Of a stretch of DNA of 64,000 nt, positions 50,731-61,267 are shown one piece after another. The notes beneath the pieces were generated by a model. The model saw nothing but the letters and a program-made list of their open reading frames with translations. It ran no database searches and had not been told where the DNA came from. Within the stretch, counting starts at the first letter, position 1. Every line of letters starts with the position of its first letter. Location: the NCBI GenBank assembly GCA_012026885.1, contig VEPL01000025.1, forward strand, positions 482,595 to 546,594, given 5' to 3'. This DNA is from Betaproteobacteria bacterium. GTDB taxonomy: Bacteria > Pseudomonadota > Gammaproteobacteria > Burkholderiales > Rhodocyclaceae. The position numbers and the translations under genes are program-made.

Positions 50731-52749
50731 TCAGTCGAGGTCGGGAAAAAGTCCGCCGCTGCGCTGAACGGGGCGCCCGGCGGCCTCGGCGACGATGGCC
50801 GGGTTGCCGCCGGTGACCAGCGAAAACCAGCGCCGCGCCCGGGTGATGCCGGTATAGACGAGTTCGCGGGTGAGCACCGGGCTGCGGTACCCGGGCAGGA
50901 TCAGCGCACAGTGCTCGAATTCGGACCCCTGGGCCTTGTGCACGGTGAGTGCGAACACGGTTTCGACATCCGCGAGACGGCTGGGCAGCACCCACCGGAT
51001 GCCACCACGCCCGTCGTCGCGGCGGAAAGCCACGCGAAGCACGGTTGCCGGGCGGCCATCGAGGCCAACCGCACCCGGTACGGCCAAGGTAACCCCGATA
51101 TCGCCGTTCATCAGCCCGAGCGCGTAATCGTTGCGTGTCACCAGCACCGGCCGCCCTTCGTACCAGCCATCGCCGGGCGCGAGCAATCCGGCCGCCGCGA
51201 GCGCGGCGGCGATGCCCTCGTTGACCGCGGCGATGCCCCAGGGGCCGCCACGAACGGCGCACAGCACCTGGAAGCGGGCGTGGGCGGCGAGGACGCGGTC
51301 TGCCCAGGCGGCCAGCGCCTCGCCGTCCGCACCAGGTCCCGGGCGGCCGGCGGACAGGGCCGTCAGGTAGGCTGCATAGCCGGCGGGACGGTCGCCTGCG
51401 GCAAACGGGTCGCCGACCACCAGCCCGGCGAGGGCCGCCGCGCCCGGGTCACGGATGTCGATGCGCGCGATGTCGGGCGCCGCCGCCTGCCAGAGCGCGG
51501 CGATTTTCGTTTCATCGCCGGTGTTGACCGCAGCAGCCAGTTGTCCGATGCCGCTGTCGGCCGTGAAGCGGTGGCTGCGGCGCAGCATGGCGATCGCCTG
51601 ATCGGGCAGGGCGCCGGCGGGCGCCATGAGCGAGGCGGGAATAATCTCGCCGCACGCCGCTTCGATCCATGCCGCGGTTGCCGGTGTGTAGCGGCCTTCA
51701 CCGGCGCGCCGGCAGAGTTCGCCGAGCACCGAACCGGCCTCGACCGAGGCGAGCTGGTCCTTGTCGCCGAGGAGAACGAGGCGGCCGTGGTCGGGCAGCG
51801 CGGTGAGCAGTGCGGCCATCATCTCGAGGTCGATCATCGAGGCCTCGTCGACGACGAGGACGTCGAGGTCGAGGCGGTCGCGCGCATCGTGGCGGAAGCG
51901 GCGGCTGCCCGGCCTCGAGCCGAGCAGGCGGTGCACGGTGGTGACCTCGGCGGGAATCGCGGCGCTCAGTTCGACGGGCAGCTGTTCGAGGGCGCTGGCG
52001 ATCGACTCGCGCAGGCGCGCCGCCGCCTTGCCGGTCGGCGCCGCCAGGCGGATGCGCAGGGGACGTGCCGGATCGGTCGCCAGGGCCGTGCCCTGCAGCA
52101 GCGCGAGCAGGCGGACGACGGTCGTCGTCTTGCCGGTGCCAGGGCCGCCGGTGATGATCGCGAAGGCACTACGCGCGGCGAGCGCGCAGGCGATTTTCTG
52201 CCAGTCGGGTTCGCCGGCCGCCGGCGTGGGCGGGAACAACTCAGCCAGGCGTTGCCGGAAGCCGTCGCTGCCGGGGTCGGCGGCCCTCCCGTCGGGGCGG
52301 GCCAGCAGGCCGCCGATCACCGTTTCGATGGTGCGCTCGCATTGCCAGTAGCGGCGCAGGTACAGGCGGTCACCGGCGAGCACGAGCGGTGTCTGTCCCG
52401 GACCGTCGGCGGTGAGGTCAGCGTGATGCAACGCCGCCCGCCACTCGCTCAGGCTGATGCCGGAGAGCACTTGGGCGGGCAGGACGGGCGGCGCTCCGGC
52501 AGCTTCTGCGGCGGCCGACTCGGGAGGCAGCGACAGGGCCATCCAGGGGTCGGCCAGGGTTGCCCGCAAGTCGAGGCAGGCGTGTCCGCGTCCGAGCTGG
52601 TGGCTGGCCAGCGCCGCGGCGAGGAGGAGCAGCGGATGCGCGTCCGGGCATTCGTCGTGCAGGAAGCGCGCGAGCGCGCGATCCACCGGCCGCAGCCAGC
52701 CGAGGCCGACCCAGGCGGCGAGCAGGTCGAGGAGGGCGCTGGCGGTCAT
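50731..52749 (-). CDS. recD: Exodeoxyribonuclease V alpha subunit
   Basis: A 672-aa RecD. Walker A is ITGGPGTGKTTTVVRLL, with a following APTGKAAARL, motif II VVDEASMIDLEMM, and C-terminal TVHKAQGSEFEH plus YTGITRARRW. RecD is the faster 5'-3' helicase of RecBCD, which repairs double-strand breaks and degrades foreign linear DNA. Length matches the family (about 610-700). It overlaps recB by 4 bases, so subunits are co-translated. Confidence 0.95.
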   Translation of the reverse strand: MTASALLDLLAAWVGLGWLRPVDRALARFLHDECPDAHPLLLLAAALASHQLGRGHACLDLRATLADPWMALSLPPESAAAEAAGAPPVLPAQVLSGISLSEWRAALHHADLTADGPGQTPLVLAGDRLYLRRYWQCERTIETVIGGLLARPDGRAADPGSDGFRQRLAELFPPTPAAGEPDWQKIACALAARSAFAIITGGPGTGKTTTVVRLLALLQGTALATDPARPLRIRLAAPTGKAAARLRESIASALEQLPVELSAAIPAEVTTVHRLLGSRPGSRRFRHDARDRLDLDVLVVDEASMIDLEMMAALLTALPDHGRLVLLGDKDQLASVEAGSVLGELCRRAGEGRYTPATAAWIEAACGEIIPASLMAPAGALPDQAIAMLRRSHRFTADSGIGQLAAAVNTGDETKIAALWQAAAPDIARIDIRDPGAAALAGLVVGDPFAAGDRPAGYAAYLTALSAGRPGPGADGEALAAWADRVLAAHARFQVLCAVRGGPWGIAAVNEGIAAALAAAGLLAPGDGWYEGRPVLVTRNDYALGLMNGDIGVTLAVPGAVGLDGRPATVLRVAFRRDDGRGGIRWVLPSRLADVETVFALTVHKAQGSEFEHCALILPGYRSPVLTRELVYTGITRARRWFSLVTGGNPAIVAEAAGRPVQRSGGLFPDLD

Positions 52750-55700
52750 CGCCCGTCCTTTCCGAAGATGGCTTCCATTTCATCGATCAGCGCTGCCGGC
52801 GGACGCTCGAAGTGCAATCCGGCCCCGGGCGCAGCGACACCGCGCAGGAACAGATAGGCCGCGCCGCCGACATGGCGCCCGTATTCGTAACCGGGCAGGC
52901 GCGCCTTGAGGAGCCGGTGCAGCGCGAACAGGTAGAGCGCGTACTGCAGGTCGTAGCGGTGGGCACGGATCGCCGCGTCGAGGTTGGCGGATGCATAGGC
53001 CTCGTCGCCGTCGCCGAGCCGGTTCGACTTGTAATCGGCAACGTAGTAGCGGCCCTCATGGACGAAGACGAGGTCGATGAAGCCCTTGAGCAGGCCGTTC
53101 AGCGTATCGGGACGCAGGCGCGGGCGCGCCTGTCCGCCCAGCGTGTGGCGCACGACCGCGGTGTCGAGGCGGGCGAGATCGGCGTCGCTCGCGGCGAAGG
53201 CGAATTCCAGCTCGGCGCGGTACTCCGTGAGGTCCGCCAGGCGGAAAGCCCCGTTGTCAGGCAGCGCCAGCGGCGTACGCACGAGTGCCAGAAGCCAGTC
53301 GTACAGCGAATCCGCCCATTTGTCCCAGTGCCGCTGCCGGCAGCGGCGAACGACCTCGGCGCGCAGCGCGGCGGGGTCGGCCAGCGTGGCCGCAAAACCC
53401 TGCGCGGCAGCCCACTCGAGCAATTCGTGGAGGAAAGTTCCGGCTTCGGCGCCGCGCGGGAAGCGGTGAGGTGCGCTGCCGCCGCCATGCGCCGGCAGTA
53501 CATCGCGCAGTGGTTCCTGCAGGTTGCCGGCGCGGGCGGTGTCGTCGTCGCTTTCGGGGGCTTCGGCTTGCGTCGCGACCGCCAATGCCGAATAGCTGGC
53601 GATTCGCCAGCCGTCGCCGGTCGTCCGTCGGGGGCGGCGGGCGCTGCCCGCGACTGCCGCGACCGCCGCGGGGCGGAATCTGTCGGCATTGACGGCCGGT
53701 GCCGTGTCCACTGTGATGTCGGGGCAGCCGGCGGAGAAGGCAGCGATGCGCCCGGCGAACCCGGCCGGGTCGCCGTCGTCGCAACCGAACAGGTAAGCGA
53801 TCGCCGAAGGTGCCGCCCCCTTGAGCGGAGCCAGGCCGACCCAGGTCGCGTAGCGTGCCCGCGTCAGTGCGACATAGATTTTGCGGATATCCTCGGCCAG
53901 GCGTTCCTCTTCGGCCACTGCCAGCACGGCGGCATCGGGCACCAGGGCGAGTCGCCGGTCGCCGGCGGAATCGTGCCAGCGCAGCGGCTTGTCGCCCTTC
54001 GCTGCCATCGCCGTGCTGGCGAACGGCAGGAAGACGAGCGGGTATTCGAGGCCCTTGGCCTTGTGGATGGTGACGACCTGGACGAGGTCGGCATCGCTTT
54101 CGAGGCGCAGGCGGCGCGTGTCGTCCTCGCCCGGCGGCGCCGCGCGTTCCTCGGCGAACCAGCGGATCAGCGCGTGTTCGCCGTCGAGCCCCATGCTGGC
54201 CTGCTGCAGCAGCTCGGCGAGATGCAGGAAGTCGGTCAGGGTGCGCTCGTCACCGGCGGCGATCAGGCGTCCGGGAACGCTGAAATCGAAGAGCAGGCGG
54301 CGCAGCATGGGCAGCACGCCGCGCCGCATCCAGGTCTCGCGGTAGCCCTTGAACTGGATAACACGCGCCTCCCAGGCCTCGTCGTTGCCGGCCAGCGTGT
54401 CGAGTTCGGAAAACGCCACCCCGAGCGCCGGCGTTGCCAGCGCGGCGCGCAACAGGCGCTCGTTGTCCGGTGCCGCGCAGGCGGCCAGCCAGTGTTGGAC
54501 TTCGCCGGCGGCGCCGGCCTGGAAAATGGAATCGCGGTCGGACAGGTAGACTGTGCGGACCCCGCGTGCGGCGAGTGCCGAGCGGATCGCCGCCGCCTCG
54601 TCGCGATTGGCGACCAGCACGGCAACGTCGCCCGGGCGCAAGGGCGCGAAGCGGCCGTCGGCGTGGCGCAGGCCGGTCATGCCGCGGCGGCCGCCGTCGA
54701 GCCAGGCGACGATGCGGGTGGCGCAGGCGGCGGCGCTGTCGGCGAGGTATTGTTCCTTGGTCAGGCCATCGGGCGCGTGGGCGATGACGGCTGCGGTCAA
54801 CGCCGCCACCGGGCCGTTTTCCACGACCAGTTCCCACGGGGGGCCGTGCGCGGCAACTGCGCGGAAGGGAACCGGGTTGTCGTCACCGGTACGGAAGCGG
54901 AAGGCGCCGGGCCGGTCGGCGGCGGTCTCGGCGCCGGCGAAACAATGGTTGGCGGCGACGACCATCGCGGGCGTCGAACGGAAATTCGTGCCCAGCGTAT
55001 GCAGGCGGCCGGCGACGGCGCGGCGGACCGCCAGGTAGGTATGGATGTCGGCGCCGCGGAAGGCATAGATCGCCTGCTTCGGGTCGCCGATGAGGATGAG
55101 CGCATGGTCGGGCCGGTCGGCAGCGATGTCGTAGATGCGGGCGAAGATGTGGTACTGCACCGGGTCGGTGTCCTGGAACTCGTCGATCAGCGCAACCGGG
55201 AACTGGCCGCGGATGGTCACGGCGAGCCGCTCGCCGGACGGGCCGGCGAGTGCCGCGTCAAGACCGGTGAGCAGGTCGTCGAAGCCCATGCTCGCCTTGC
55301 GCCGGCGCGCAGCGGCGAAGTCGGCTGCGATCGTCGCGGCCGCGTGGGCGAGGAAACCGGGGCGCGGTTGGGGCAGGGTGGCGAGCGCCAGGCGCAAGAC
55401 AGCCAGCGCTGCCGGTGCCGGGTGCTGGGTTGGCGTCCCCGAGCGCCAGGCGTCGGCAAGTCCATCTGGGGACAGCCTTTTCCAGGCCGCCTCGCTGAGA
55501 TCGGGCGGCGCCAGTCCCGGATCGTTCGCCCAGTTGCGCAGGCGCGCCAGCCATTCCGCGTAATGGGTGCGCTTCAGCTTGCTGCCGTTGACCTCGCCGC
55601 GGGCGACGGCAGCATCGAGCAGCGCTTCCAGTTCGTCCGCCCATGCCGCCCACGGCGCCTTCAGCGGAGTGAGCTCCCGGCGGAGCGCTGCCAGGAGTTC

Positions 55701-56369
55701 GGATGGCGGCGGTGCTGCCGGCAGCAGTTCGGCGTCGGCGAGCAGGCCGGCGACATCCATTTCCAGCACGGCCGGGTCGCTCCAGCAGGCTGCAACGCTT
55801 GCAAAATCGTCGGCGGCGAGCGGGTAGTAGTGGTTGCGCCAGTAATCGCGGACGACTTCGGCGCGCAGTGCCGCCGGATCGGTATCCAGTGTCTGGTTGA
55901 ACAGGCTGCGGCTGGCGAAGGCATGCTCGCGCAGCATGCGGTTGCACCATGCGTGGATGGTCGATATTGCCGCTTCGTCCATCCATTCGGCGGCTAGCTG
56001 CAGGCGGCGGGCGCAGTCCGGCCAGAGCGGGGCCGCGATGCCGGTGCGCAACCCGCGCAGGAAGTCGTCGGGAGCGCTCGCATCGGGGCAGTCCGCGCCG
56101 GCGCCGAACCAGCGCGCGGCCTGGGCGAGACGGGCGCGCACGCGGTCGCGCAGCTCGCGTGTGGCCGCCTCGGTGAAGGTGACGACGAGGATCTGTGGCG
56201 GCGTCAGCGGCCCGCCGGGGAAATCCTGCGGTCCGCCGAGGCCGAGCACCAGTCGCACGTAGAGGGCGGCGATGGTGAAGGTCTTGCCGGTACCGGCGCT
56301 CGCCTCGATCAGGCGACTGCCTGCCAGAGGGAAGGCGAGCGGGTCGAGGAGCGGCGCGTCGCGGTTCAT
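52746..56369 (-). CDS. recB: Exodeoxyribonuclease V beta subunit
   Basis: A 1207-aa RecB. The N-terminal SF1 helicase has LIEASAGTGKTFTIAALYVR, LIDEFQDTDPVQYHIF and VVTIHKAKGLEYPLVFLP. The C-terminal nuclease domain has GLLKGFIDLVFVHEGRYYVA followed by DYKSNRLG, the metal-binding D-Y-K motif. It supplies the 3'-5' helicase and only nuclease of the complex. It overlaps recC and recD by 4 bases at each side. Confidence 0.96.
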   Translation of the reverse strand: MNRDAPLLDPLAFPLAGSRLIEASAGTGKTFTIAALYVRLVLGLGGPQDFPGGPLTPPQILVVTFTEAATRELRDRVRARLAQAARWFGAGADCPDASAPDDFLRGLRTGIAAPLWPDCARRLQLAAEWMDEAAISTIHAWCNRMLREHAFASRSLFNQTLDTDPAALRAEVVRDYWRNHYYPLAADDFASVAACWSDPAVLEMDVAGLLADAELLPAAPPPSELLAALRRELTPLKAPWAAWADELEALLDAAVARGEVNGSKLKRTHYAEWLARLRNWANDPGLAPPDLSEAAWKRLSPDGLADAWRSGTPTQHPAPAALAVLRLALATLPQPRPGFLAHAAATIAADFAAARRRKASMGFDDLLTGLDAALAGPSGERLAVTIRGQFPVALIDEFQDTDPVQYHIFARIYDIAADRPDHALILIGDPKQAIYAFRGADIHTYLAVRRAVAGRLHTLGTNFRSTPAMVVAANHCFAGAETAADRPGAFRFRTGDDNPVPFRAVAAHGPPWELVVENGPVAALTAAVIAHAPDGLTKEQYLADSAAACATRIVAWLDGGRRGMTGLRHADGRFAPLRPGDVAVLVANRDEAAAIRSALAARGVRTVYLSDRDSIFQAGAAGEVQHWLAACAAPDNERLLRAALATPALGVAFSELDTLAGNDEAWEARVIQFKGYRETWMRRGVLPMLRRLLFDFSVPGRLIAAGDERTLTDFLHLAELLQQASMGLDGEHALIRWFAEERAAPPGEDDTRRLRLESDADLVQVVTIHKAKGLEYPLVFLPFASTAMAAKGDKPLRWHDSAGDRRLALVPDAAVLAVAEEERLAEDIRKIYVALTRARYATWVGLAPLKGAAPSAIAYLFGCDDGDPAGFAGRIAAFSAGCPDITVDTAPAVNADRFRPAAVAAVAGSARRPRRTTGDGWRIASYSALAVATQAEAPESDDDTARAGNLQEPLRDVLPAHGGGSAPHRFPRGAEAGTFLHELLEWAAAQGFAATLADPAALRAEVVRRCRQRHWDKWADSLYDWLLALVRTPLALPDNGAFRLADLTEYRAELEFAFAASDADLARLDTAVVRHTLGGQARPRLRPDTLNGLLKGFIDLVFVHEGRYYVADYKSNRLGDGDEAYASANLDAAIRAHRYDLQYALYLFALHRLLKARLPGYEYGRHVGGAAYLFLRGVAAPGAGLHFERPPAALIDEMEAIFGKDGR

Positions 56370-59300
56370 GCCTTCCCTTCCTTGGCGCGGACGATGGCGG
56401 CATCCAGCGGCGCCAGCAGGCCGGCGGCAAGCCGCGAGAACTCGCCGCCGGCCCAGAGGTCGGCGAAGGTGGGGTAGAACCGTGCAACGCCCGGCAGGCG
56501 CGTGTCTTCGCCCTGCCTCCAGCGGCTGCTTTGGTAGGCCTTGCGGGCCCCATCGGTGGCCTTTCCGGCAGGCGGGGCGATGCTCTCCGGGGAGGGCGTG
56601 CCGCCGGCACCCAGCCAGGCAAAGCCGGTCCCCGGCGCGAGCGGCAGCGGGCGGCGCATGCCATCGGCGAAGGCGCGAAGCAGTTCGGCAAGGTGGCCGC
56701 GGGCCAGCTCAGGATCCAGCGCGGCCAGCTGCACGGCGCCGTTGCGCCCGATCAGCAGGGATTCCAGCGGCTCGCCGGTGAGGTGTCCGGCCAGATGGAC
56801 GATCCAGTCGGCAAGGAGTTTTTCTGGGCGGTAGTGTTGCTGCTTGCCGTCGAGATAACGGCTGCTGCCGATGATGACCCGGCAACGTGCGCCGGCGGCG
56901 CTGCCGCGCAATCCGGTGAGCCTTCCCGCCGCGGCGATTTCGCGGTCGCCGTCGGCGATGACGAGGCCGGCATCGGAATCCGGCAAGCTGAGCGGCCAAT
57001 CGGACAGGGCGGTCCGGTAACGGGCGAACATCTCTTCGATCGGCGCGACGGCACGGTCCAGGGCGGCATCCGCTGCAGCGCCGGCGGGCAGGCTGCCGGC
57101 GCGGCGGATGCGGGCCGCTTCGGCGGCGACGGCGGCGGATTCGTCCTCCCCGCGCGCGAGCGCATCGAGGCGGGCGCGGATCAGGCGGTCCTGCAGGCTC
57201 CAGTGGGCGAGGCCGTCGAGTGCAAAGGGCTCGTGGCCTTCCGCATCCTCGTCATCCCGTTCCGGACGGACGCCCAGGCGTTCCGCGAGGAAGGCGCCGG
57301 CGGGGTCGCGGAGAAAGCTGGCGAGTCGGGCAAAGGTCACCGGTTCGGCCAGGGTGGCCGGCGGCAGCGTGAGCAGGGAGGGGCCTGCGGGAGCGGCTTC
57401 GGTTGCCTCCCATTCGCGGGCATAGGTGAACAGGCCGCCGGTTCCGGCGAAATACGCCGGGTTGAAGGGTTGCAGCGGGTGCTCGACGGTCAGTGCGGCG
57501 ATCAGGCGGCTTGCCGCCCCGGTATCGCCGGCCAGGCGCCAACAGGCGTCGATGTGGTCGCGCAGCTGGGCGACCAGCACCGACGGCGGCCGGACGGCGT
57601 TGTCGGTGATGCTGCGCCCGACCCAGCTGACGTGCAGGCGTTCGCGTGCGGAGAGCAGCGCCTCGAGGAACAGATAGCGATCGTCTTCCCGTCGCGAGCG
57701 GTCGCCGGGCCGGAGATCGCCGGCCATCAGGTCGAAATCGGCCGGCACCCGGGTGCGCGGATAGTCGCCGTCGTTCATGCCGAGCAGGCAGACGATGCGG
57801 AAGGGGATGGCGCGCATCGGCATCAGCGTGGCAAAGGTGACGCGCCCGGCCAGGAAGCGGCGTGTCAGGCTGCCGGCATCGATCTGGGCCAGCCAGTGCT
57901 CGCGCACGGGCGGCAGCGGCAGTGGCTCGTCGAGGCCGGCTTCGGCACAGGCAGAAAGCCAGGCATCGAGGCTTTCCTGCAACTGCAGCAACATCAGGGC
58001 ATCGTCGCCGTCGCTGGCGCTGAAGAAGTCCTGCAGCAGCCCGCGCAGGCGCTCGCCCCAGGCGGCCGGGGTGGCCAGCTGTGCGAGACGGGCGTGGAGC
58101 TCGCCAAGACGGTCGACGAGGTCGGCCAGCGGCCCGAGCAATGCGGCATCGAGCCCGGCGGCATCGGCGAAGGGCTCGATGCCGTGCCAGTCGCAGTCGC
58201 GTCGCCCGGCCGGATCGCTGCCGGCGGCATAGCCGAGGAGCATGCGGCGCAGCCCCGAGCGCCAGGTGTTCTGCTCGTAGTCGAAATCGATGCCGAGGCT
58301 GCGCCGGTGGCCGGCGTCGAGCCCCCAGCGGACGTGGGCGCCGTCCAGCCACTGGCGCAGCAGCGGCAGGTCGCCGGCGGCGATGCCGAAGCGGGCCCGC
58401 AGCGCCGGCACGTCGAGGAGGTCGAGAACTTCGGCGATGGTAAGGCGGGCGGTATCGAGGGCGAGCAGGTGATCGAGCGCGCGCACGACCGGCTGGCGGA
58501 TGCGTTCGCCGCGGTCGGCGACCGAGTAGGGCAGGTAACGGTCGTCGCCGGGTTCGATCTGGCCGAAGACGGCCTCGATGTGGGGCGCGTAGGCGTCGAT
58601 GTCGGGCACCATGACGATGATGTCGCGCGGCTGCAGGGTCGCATCGGCGTCACGGGCCGCGAGCAGTTCATCGTGCAGGACCTCGACCTCGCGCTGGGCG
58701 CTGTGGGCGATGTGGAAGCGCAGCGACCGGTCGCTGTCGGGAGCGACTGGCGGCCAGGCGATTTCGGCGGCCGGGCGCAGGTCGAGGATGTCGTCCTGGA
58801 TCTGGTGGAGCAGGCAGCCGCCGCCGGTCGGCGCGAACAGGTCGATGCGCTGGCCGATGACGGCGAAGCGTTCGCGGTAGGCATCCGCCTCGTCGATCTC
58901 GTCGAGCAGCGCCAGCGTGTCGCTACCCTGGCGCCCCCAGGCAGCGAGCAGGGGATGCGCGTCGAGGTGCAGCGCCCCGGGCGGAGTGGCAGCCGGGGCG
59001 GCGGGCCGGCGCGCGTGCCGTGGGCGGCGGGCGAGGTCGCGCGCGGTCGTGATGTCGCCCCAGTAATGTCGGCAGGGGTTGTTGGCGCAGATGAGCACCT
59101 GCGTCCACCGCGCGACCGCGGCGAGCGCCTCGAGCGTCTGCCGCGGCAGCGACGAGACGCCGAAGACCGTGACCCGGCGCGGCAGTCCGGGCGGACGGCC
59201 GGCATGGTCGGCTGCCGCCGCGAGGAACTGCCGGTGCACGCCGGCGCGACTCGGGCTGCCGGCGCCGATGTCGCGTGCGAGCGCCCGCCAGAGAGCCGGC

Positions 59301-59869
59301 TGCCAGGCCGAATCGGGCGGCAGCCGGCGCCGGTTGCCGCGCGCATCGATCAGCACGTCTTCACCGGCATCCCAGGCGGCGAGCCATTCGGCCCGGTAGA
59401 CCTGGTACTGGTCGAGGAGGTCGGCGAGCCGCTCGGCGAGCTGGCAACGCCGCCGGGCATCGTCGTCGCCAGCGAGGAATCCGGCCAGCGGCGCGAAAAC
59501 CTGCTGACGGGCGAGCTCGGGGAGGAGGCGTGCGATGCGCCAGAGCAGGCGCTGCTTGTCGTAGGGCGAGGCATCGGGCACAGCGGCGGCGCCCAGCACG
59601 CTGCGGTAGGCCTGCCAGACGAAGCGGGACGGCAACAGCGTGGCGAGCGAAGCGGCGATGCCGATGCCCGCATCGGGGCCGTCGCCGGCATCGGCGGCCA
59701 GCGCCAGTTTCAGCCACTGGGCGATGCCATTGCTGTGGACGAGGATGATTTCGTCCTCGAGCGGCGCGAGGGGATGCGCCCGCATCCAGGTCACGACCAG
59801 CTGGCGCAGGAGTTCCGGCCGGTTGCCGTGGATGACCATCAGCCCCGGCGCGAGCGGCACGGCGCTCAT
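56366..59869 (-). CDS. recC: Exodeoxyribonuclease V gamma subunit
   Basis: A 1167-aa RecC, the Chi-recognition and scaffold subunit. It begins MVIHGNRPELLRQLVVTWMR and keeps the family block LSRFVWQAYRSVLG-like LPSRFVWQAYRSVLG, HIAHSAQREVEVLHDELLA and FCLLGMNDGDYPR-like CLLGMNDGDYPRTRVPADFD. It is a degenerate helicase, so absence of a Walker A motif is expected. It heads the recC-recB-recD operon and is divergent from a small gene 130 bases away. Confidence 0.95.
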   Translation of the reverse strand: MSAVPLAPGLMVIHGNRPELLRQLVVTWMRAHPLAPLEDEIILVHSNGIAQWLKLALAADAGDGPDAGIGIAASLATLLPSRFVWQAYRSVLGAAAVPDASPYDKQRLLWRIARLLPELARQQVFAPLAGFLAGDDDARRRCQLAERLADLLDQYQVYRAEWLAAWDAGEDVLIDARGNRRRLPPDSAWQPALWRALARDIGAGSPSRAGVHRQFLAAAADHAGRPPGLPRRVTVFGVSSLPRQTLEALAAVARWTQVLICANNPCRHYWGDITTARDLARRPRHARRPAAPAATPPGALHLDAHPLLAAWGRQGSDTLALLDEIDEADAYRERFAVIGQRIDLFAPTGGGCLLHQIQDDILDLRPAAEIAWPPVAPDSDRSLRFHIAHSAQREVEVLHDELLAARDADATLQPRDIIVMVPDIDAYAPHIEAVFGQIEPGDDRYLPYSVADRGERIRQPVVRALDHLLALDTARLTIAEVLDLLDVPALRARFGIAAGDLPLLRQWLDGAHVRWGLDAGHRRSLGIDFDYEQNTWRSGLRRMLLGYAAGSDPAGRRDCDWHGIEPFADAAGLDAALLGPLADLVDRLGELHARLAQLATPAAWGERLRGLLQDFFSASDGDDALMLLQLQESLDAWLSACAEAGLDEPLPLPPVREHWLAQIDAGSLTRRFLAGRVTFATLMPMRAIPFRIVCLLGMNDGDYPRTRVPADFDLMAGDLRPGDRSRREDDRYLFLEALLSARERLHVSWVGRSITDNAVRPPSVLVAQLRDHIDACWRLAGDTGAASRLIAALTVEHPLQPFNPAYFAGTGGLFTYAREWEATEAAPAGPSLLTLPPATLAEPVTFARLASFLRDPAGAFLAERLGVRPERDDEDAEGHEPFALDGLAHWSLQDRLIRARLDALARGEDESAAVAAEAARIRRAGSLPAGAAADAALDRAVAPIEEMFARYRTALSDWPLSLPDSDAGLVIADGDREIAAAGRLTGLRGSAAGARCRVIIGSSRYLDGKQQHYRPEKLLADWIVHLAGHLTGEPLESLLIGRNGAVQLAALDPELARGHLAELLRAFADGMRRPLPLAPGTGFAWLGAGGTPSPESIAPPAGKATDGARKAYQSSRWRQGEDTRLPGVARFYPTFADLWAGGEFSRLAAGLLAPLDAAIVRAKEGKA

Positions 59870-59999
59870 GGTGCCGGGCGCGCGGGCGGGCGCTGGGTGA
59901 CGGTGCTGGGGCGGAGGGACATTGCGGTGCGGCTGTGGGCGAAAGGCGATACTCTACCGAATTGCAGGTGCAGAAAGTGAGCCCGGGAAAGGAGGTCTA

Positions 60000-60191
60000 A
60001 TGGATAGCGACGATGCCCGCGACATCCGCCGGCTGTTCCTCGCCGCACTCCTGCGCTGCGAGGCATTCGCGGCAGCCGCGGCGGATGAAGCCGGGCTGGC
60101 GCGGCTGGCGGCGGAGATCCGAGCCGCCCTGCCGGCACTGCATGACGAACTGGAACGGCTGGGCGAGAGCGAGGGCGCGAACGGCAGCTAG
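60000..60191 (+). CDS. 63-aa hypothetical protein
   Basis: A small acidic, alanine-rich helical protein (LFLAALLRCEAFAAAAADEA and LARLAAEIRAALPALHDELE). Its ATG follows the near-perfect Shine-Dalgarno AAAGGAGGT by 4 bases, the strongest in the neighbourhood, so it is very likely translated. It overlaps the 3' end of modC by 4 bases on the opposite strand. I recognise no family. Confidence 0.65.
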   Translation: MDSDDARDIRRLFLAALLRCEAFAAAAADEAGLARLAAEIRAALPALHDELERLGESEGANGS

Positions 60192-61267
60192 CCGACCAGC
60201 GCCACGGCCTTGATCTGGGCGACGAGTTCGAGCCCGGGCCGGAGACCCAGCGCCGTCGCCGAACGCCGGGTGATGCGCGCGAGGAGCGGCGTGCCCGCGG
60301 CATCGAGGCGCACCAGCACGTGCCCCGGTGTTTCGGTGAATCCGAGCGCGACGACGGTTGCGGCGACACAATTCAGGATGCTGCTGTGTTGCGGCGGCGC
60401 CAAGGCGAGGCTGACGTCACGCGCGTGGATGCGGCAGCGCAGGACCGACCCCTGTGCTTCGGCGCGCCGCGAGACGAGGAGGTGGCCGCCGGCGAACGTT
60501 AAACGCGTCAGGTCGTCCGGTTCCTGGCCGGCGACGGTGACGTCGAGTACGACGCCGGCATCGTCGGCGAACGCCGGGGGCAGGTCGACGCGGCCGAGGA
60601 CATTGTTGAGCGCACCGGCAGCGACGACGCGCCCGCCATCGAGGAGAACGAGATGGTCGGCAAGGCGGGCGACTTCCTCCGGCGCGTGGCTGACATAGAC
60701 GACCGGCAGTGCCAGTTCCCGGTGCAGGCGCTCGAGGTAGGGCAGGATTTCCTGCTTGCGCCGGTAATCGAGCGCGGCCAGCGGCTCGTCCATGAGCAGG
60801 ATGCGCGGCCCGGAGAGCAGGGCGCGGGCGATGGCGACGCGCTGGCGTTCGCCGCCGGAGAGATTTTCCGGCCGGCGGTCGAGGAGGGCCGAGATGCCGA
60901 GCAACTCGGCGAAATCGCCAGTGCCGTAGGCGCCTGTTGCGGTCGACGTTCGTTTTTGCCCGAATTCCATGTTCGCGCGCACCGACAGGTGGGGAAAGAG
61001 GCTGGCTTCCTGGAAAACATAGCCGAGCGCCCGCCGGTGCGGCGGGAGGAAGATGCCGTGCCCGTCGTCCTGCCAGACCTCGCCGCCGACGCTCACGCGT
61101 CCGCGGGCGCCGGGCTCGAGGCCGGCCAGCGCCCGCAGGCAGGTTGTCTTGCCCGATCCGGAATGGCCAAAGAGGGCGCTGACCCCGCGCCCGGGCAGCT
61201 CGAGATCGACGTCGAGCGCGAATTCGCCGTGGTCGACGTGCAGGCGGGCGCTGATGCCTTCGCTCAT
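60188..61267 (-). CDS. modC: Molybdate ABC transporter ATP-binding protein
   Basis: A 359-aa ABC ATPase. Walker A is [17 protein letters not shown], signature [15 protein letters not shown], Walker [13 protein letters not shown], and the H-loop [11 protein letters not shown]. The C-terminal region (about 290-350, with [16 protein letters not shown]) is a TOBE/Mop-like domain as in ModC. It energises molybdate import through ModB. It overlaps modB by 4 bases. Confidence 0.93.
   Translation of the reverse strand: MSEGISARLHVDHGEFALDVDLELPGRGVSALFGHSGSGKTTCLRALAGLEPGARGRVSVGGEVWQDDGHGIFLPPHRRALGYVFQEASLFPHLSVRANMEFGQKRTSTATGAYGTGDFAELLGISALLDRRPENLSGGERQRVAIARALLSGPRILLMDEPLAALDYRRKQEILPYLERLHRELALPVVYVSHAPEEVARLADHLVLLDGGRVVAAGALNNVLGRVDLPPAFADDAGVVLDVTVAGQEPDDLTRLTFAGGHLLVSRRAEAQGSVLRCRIHARDVSLALAPPQHSSILNCVAATVVALGFTETPGHVLVRLDAAGTPLLARITRRSATALGLRPGLELVAQIKAVALVG

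Noticed and set aside
52560..55997. 1145-codon open frame on the plus strand opposite recB
   Set aside because: It is antisense to a full-length RecB with intact motifs; its translation is Arg/Gly/Ala-rich low complexity, the usual by-product of high GC.
56531..59980. 1149-codon open frame on the plus strand opposite recC
   Set aside because: Same reason: antisense to RecC, compositionally biased, no domain or ribosome-binding site.
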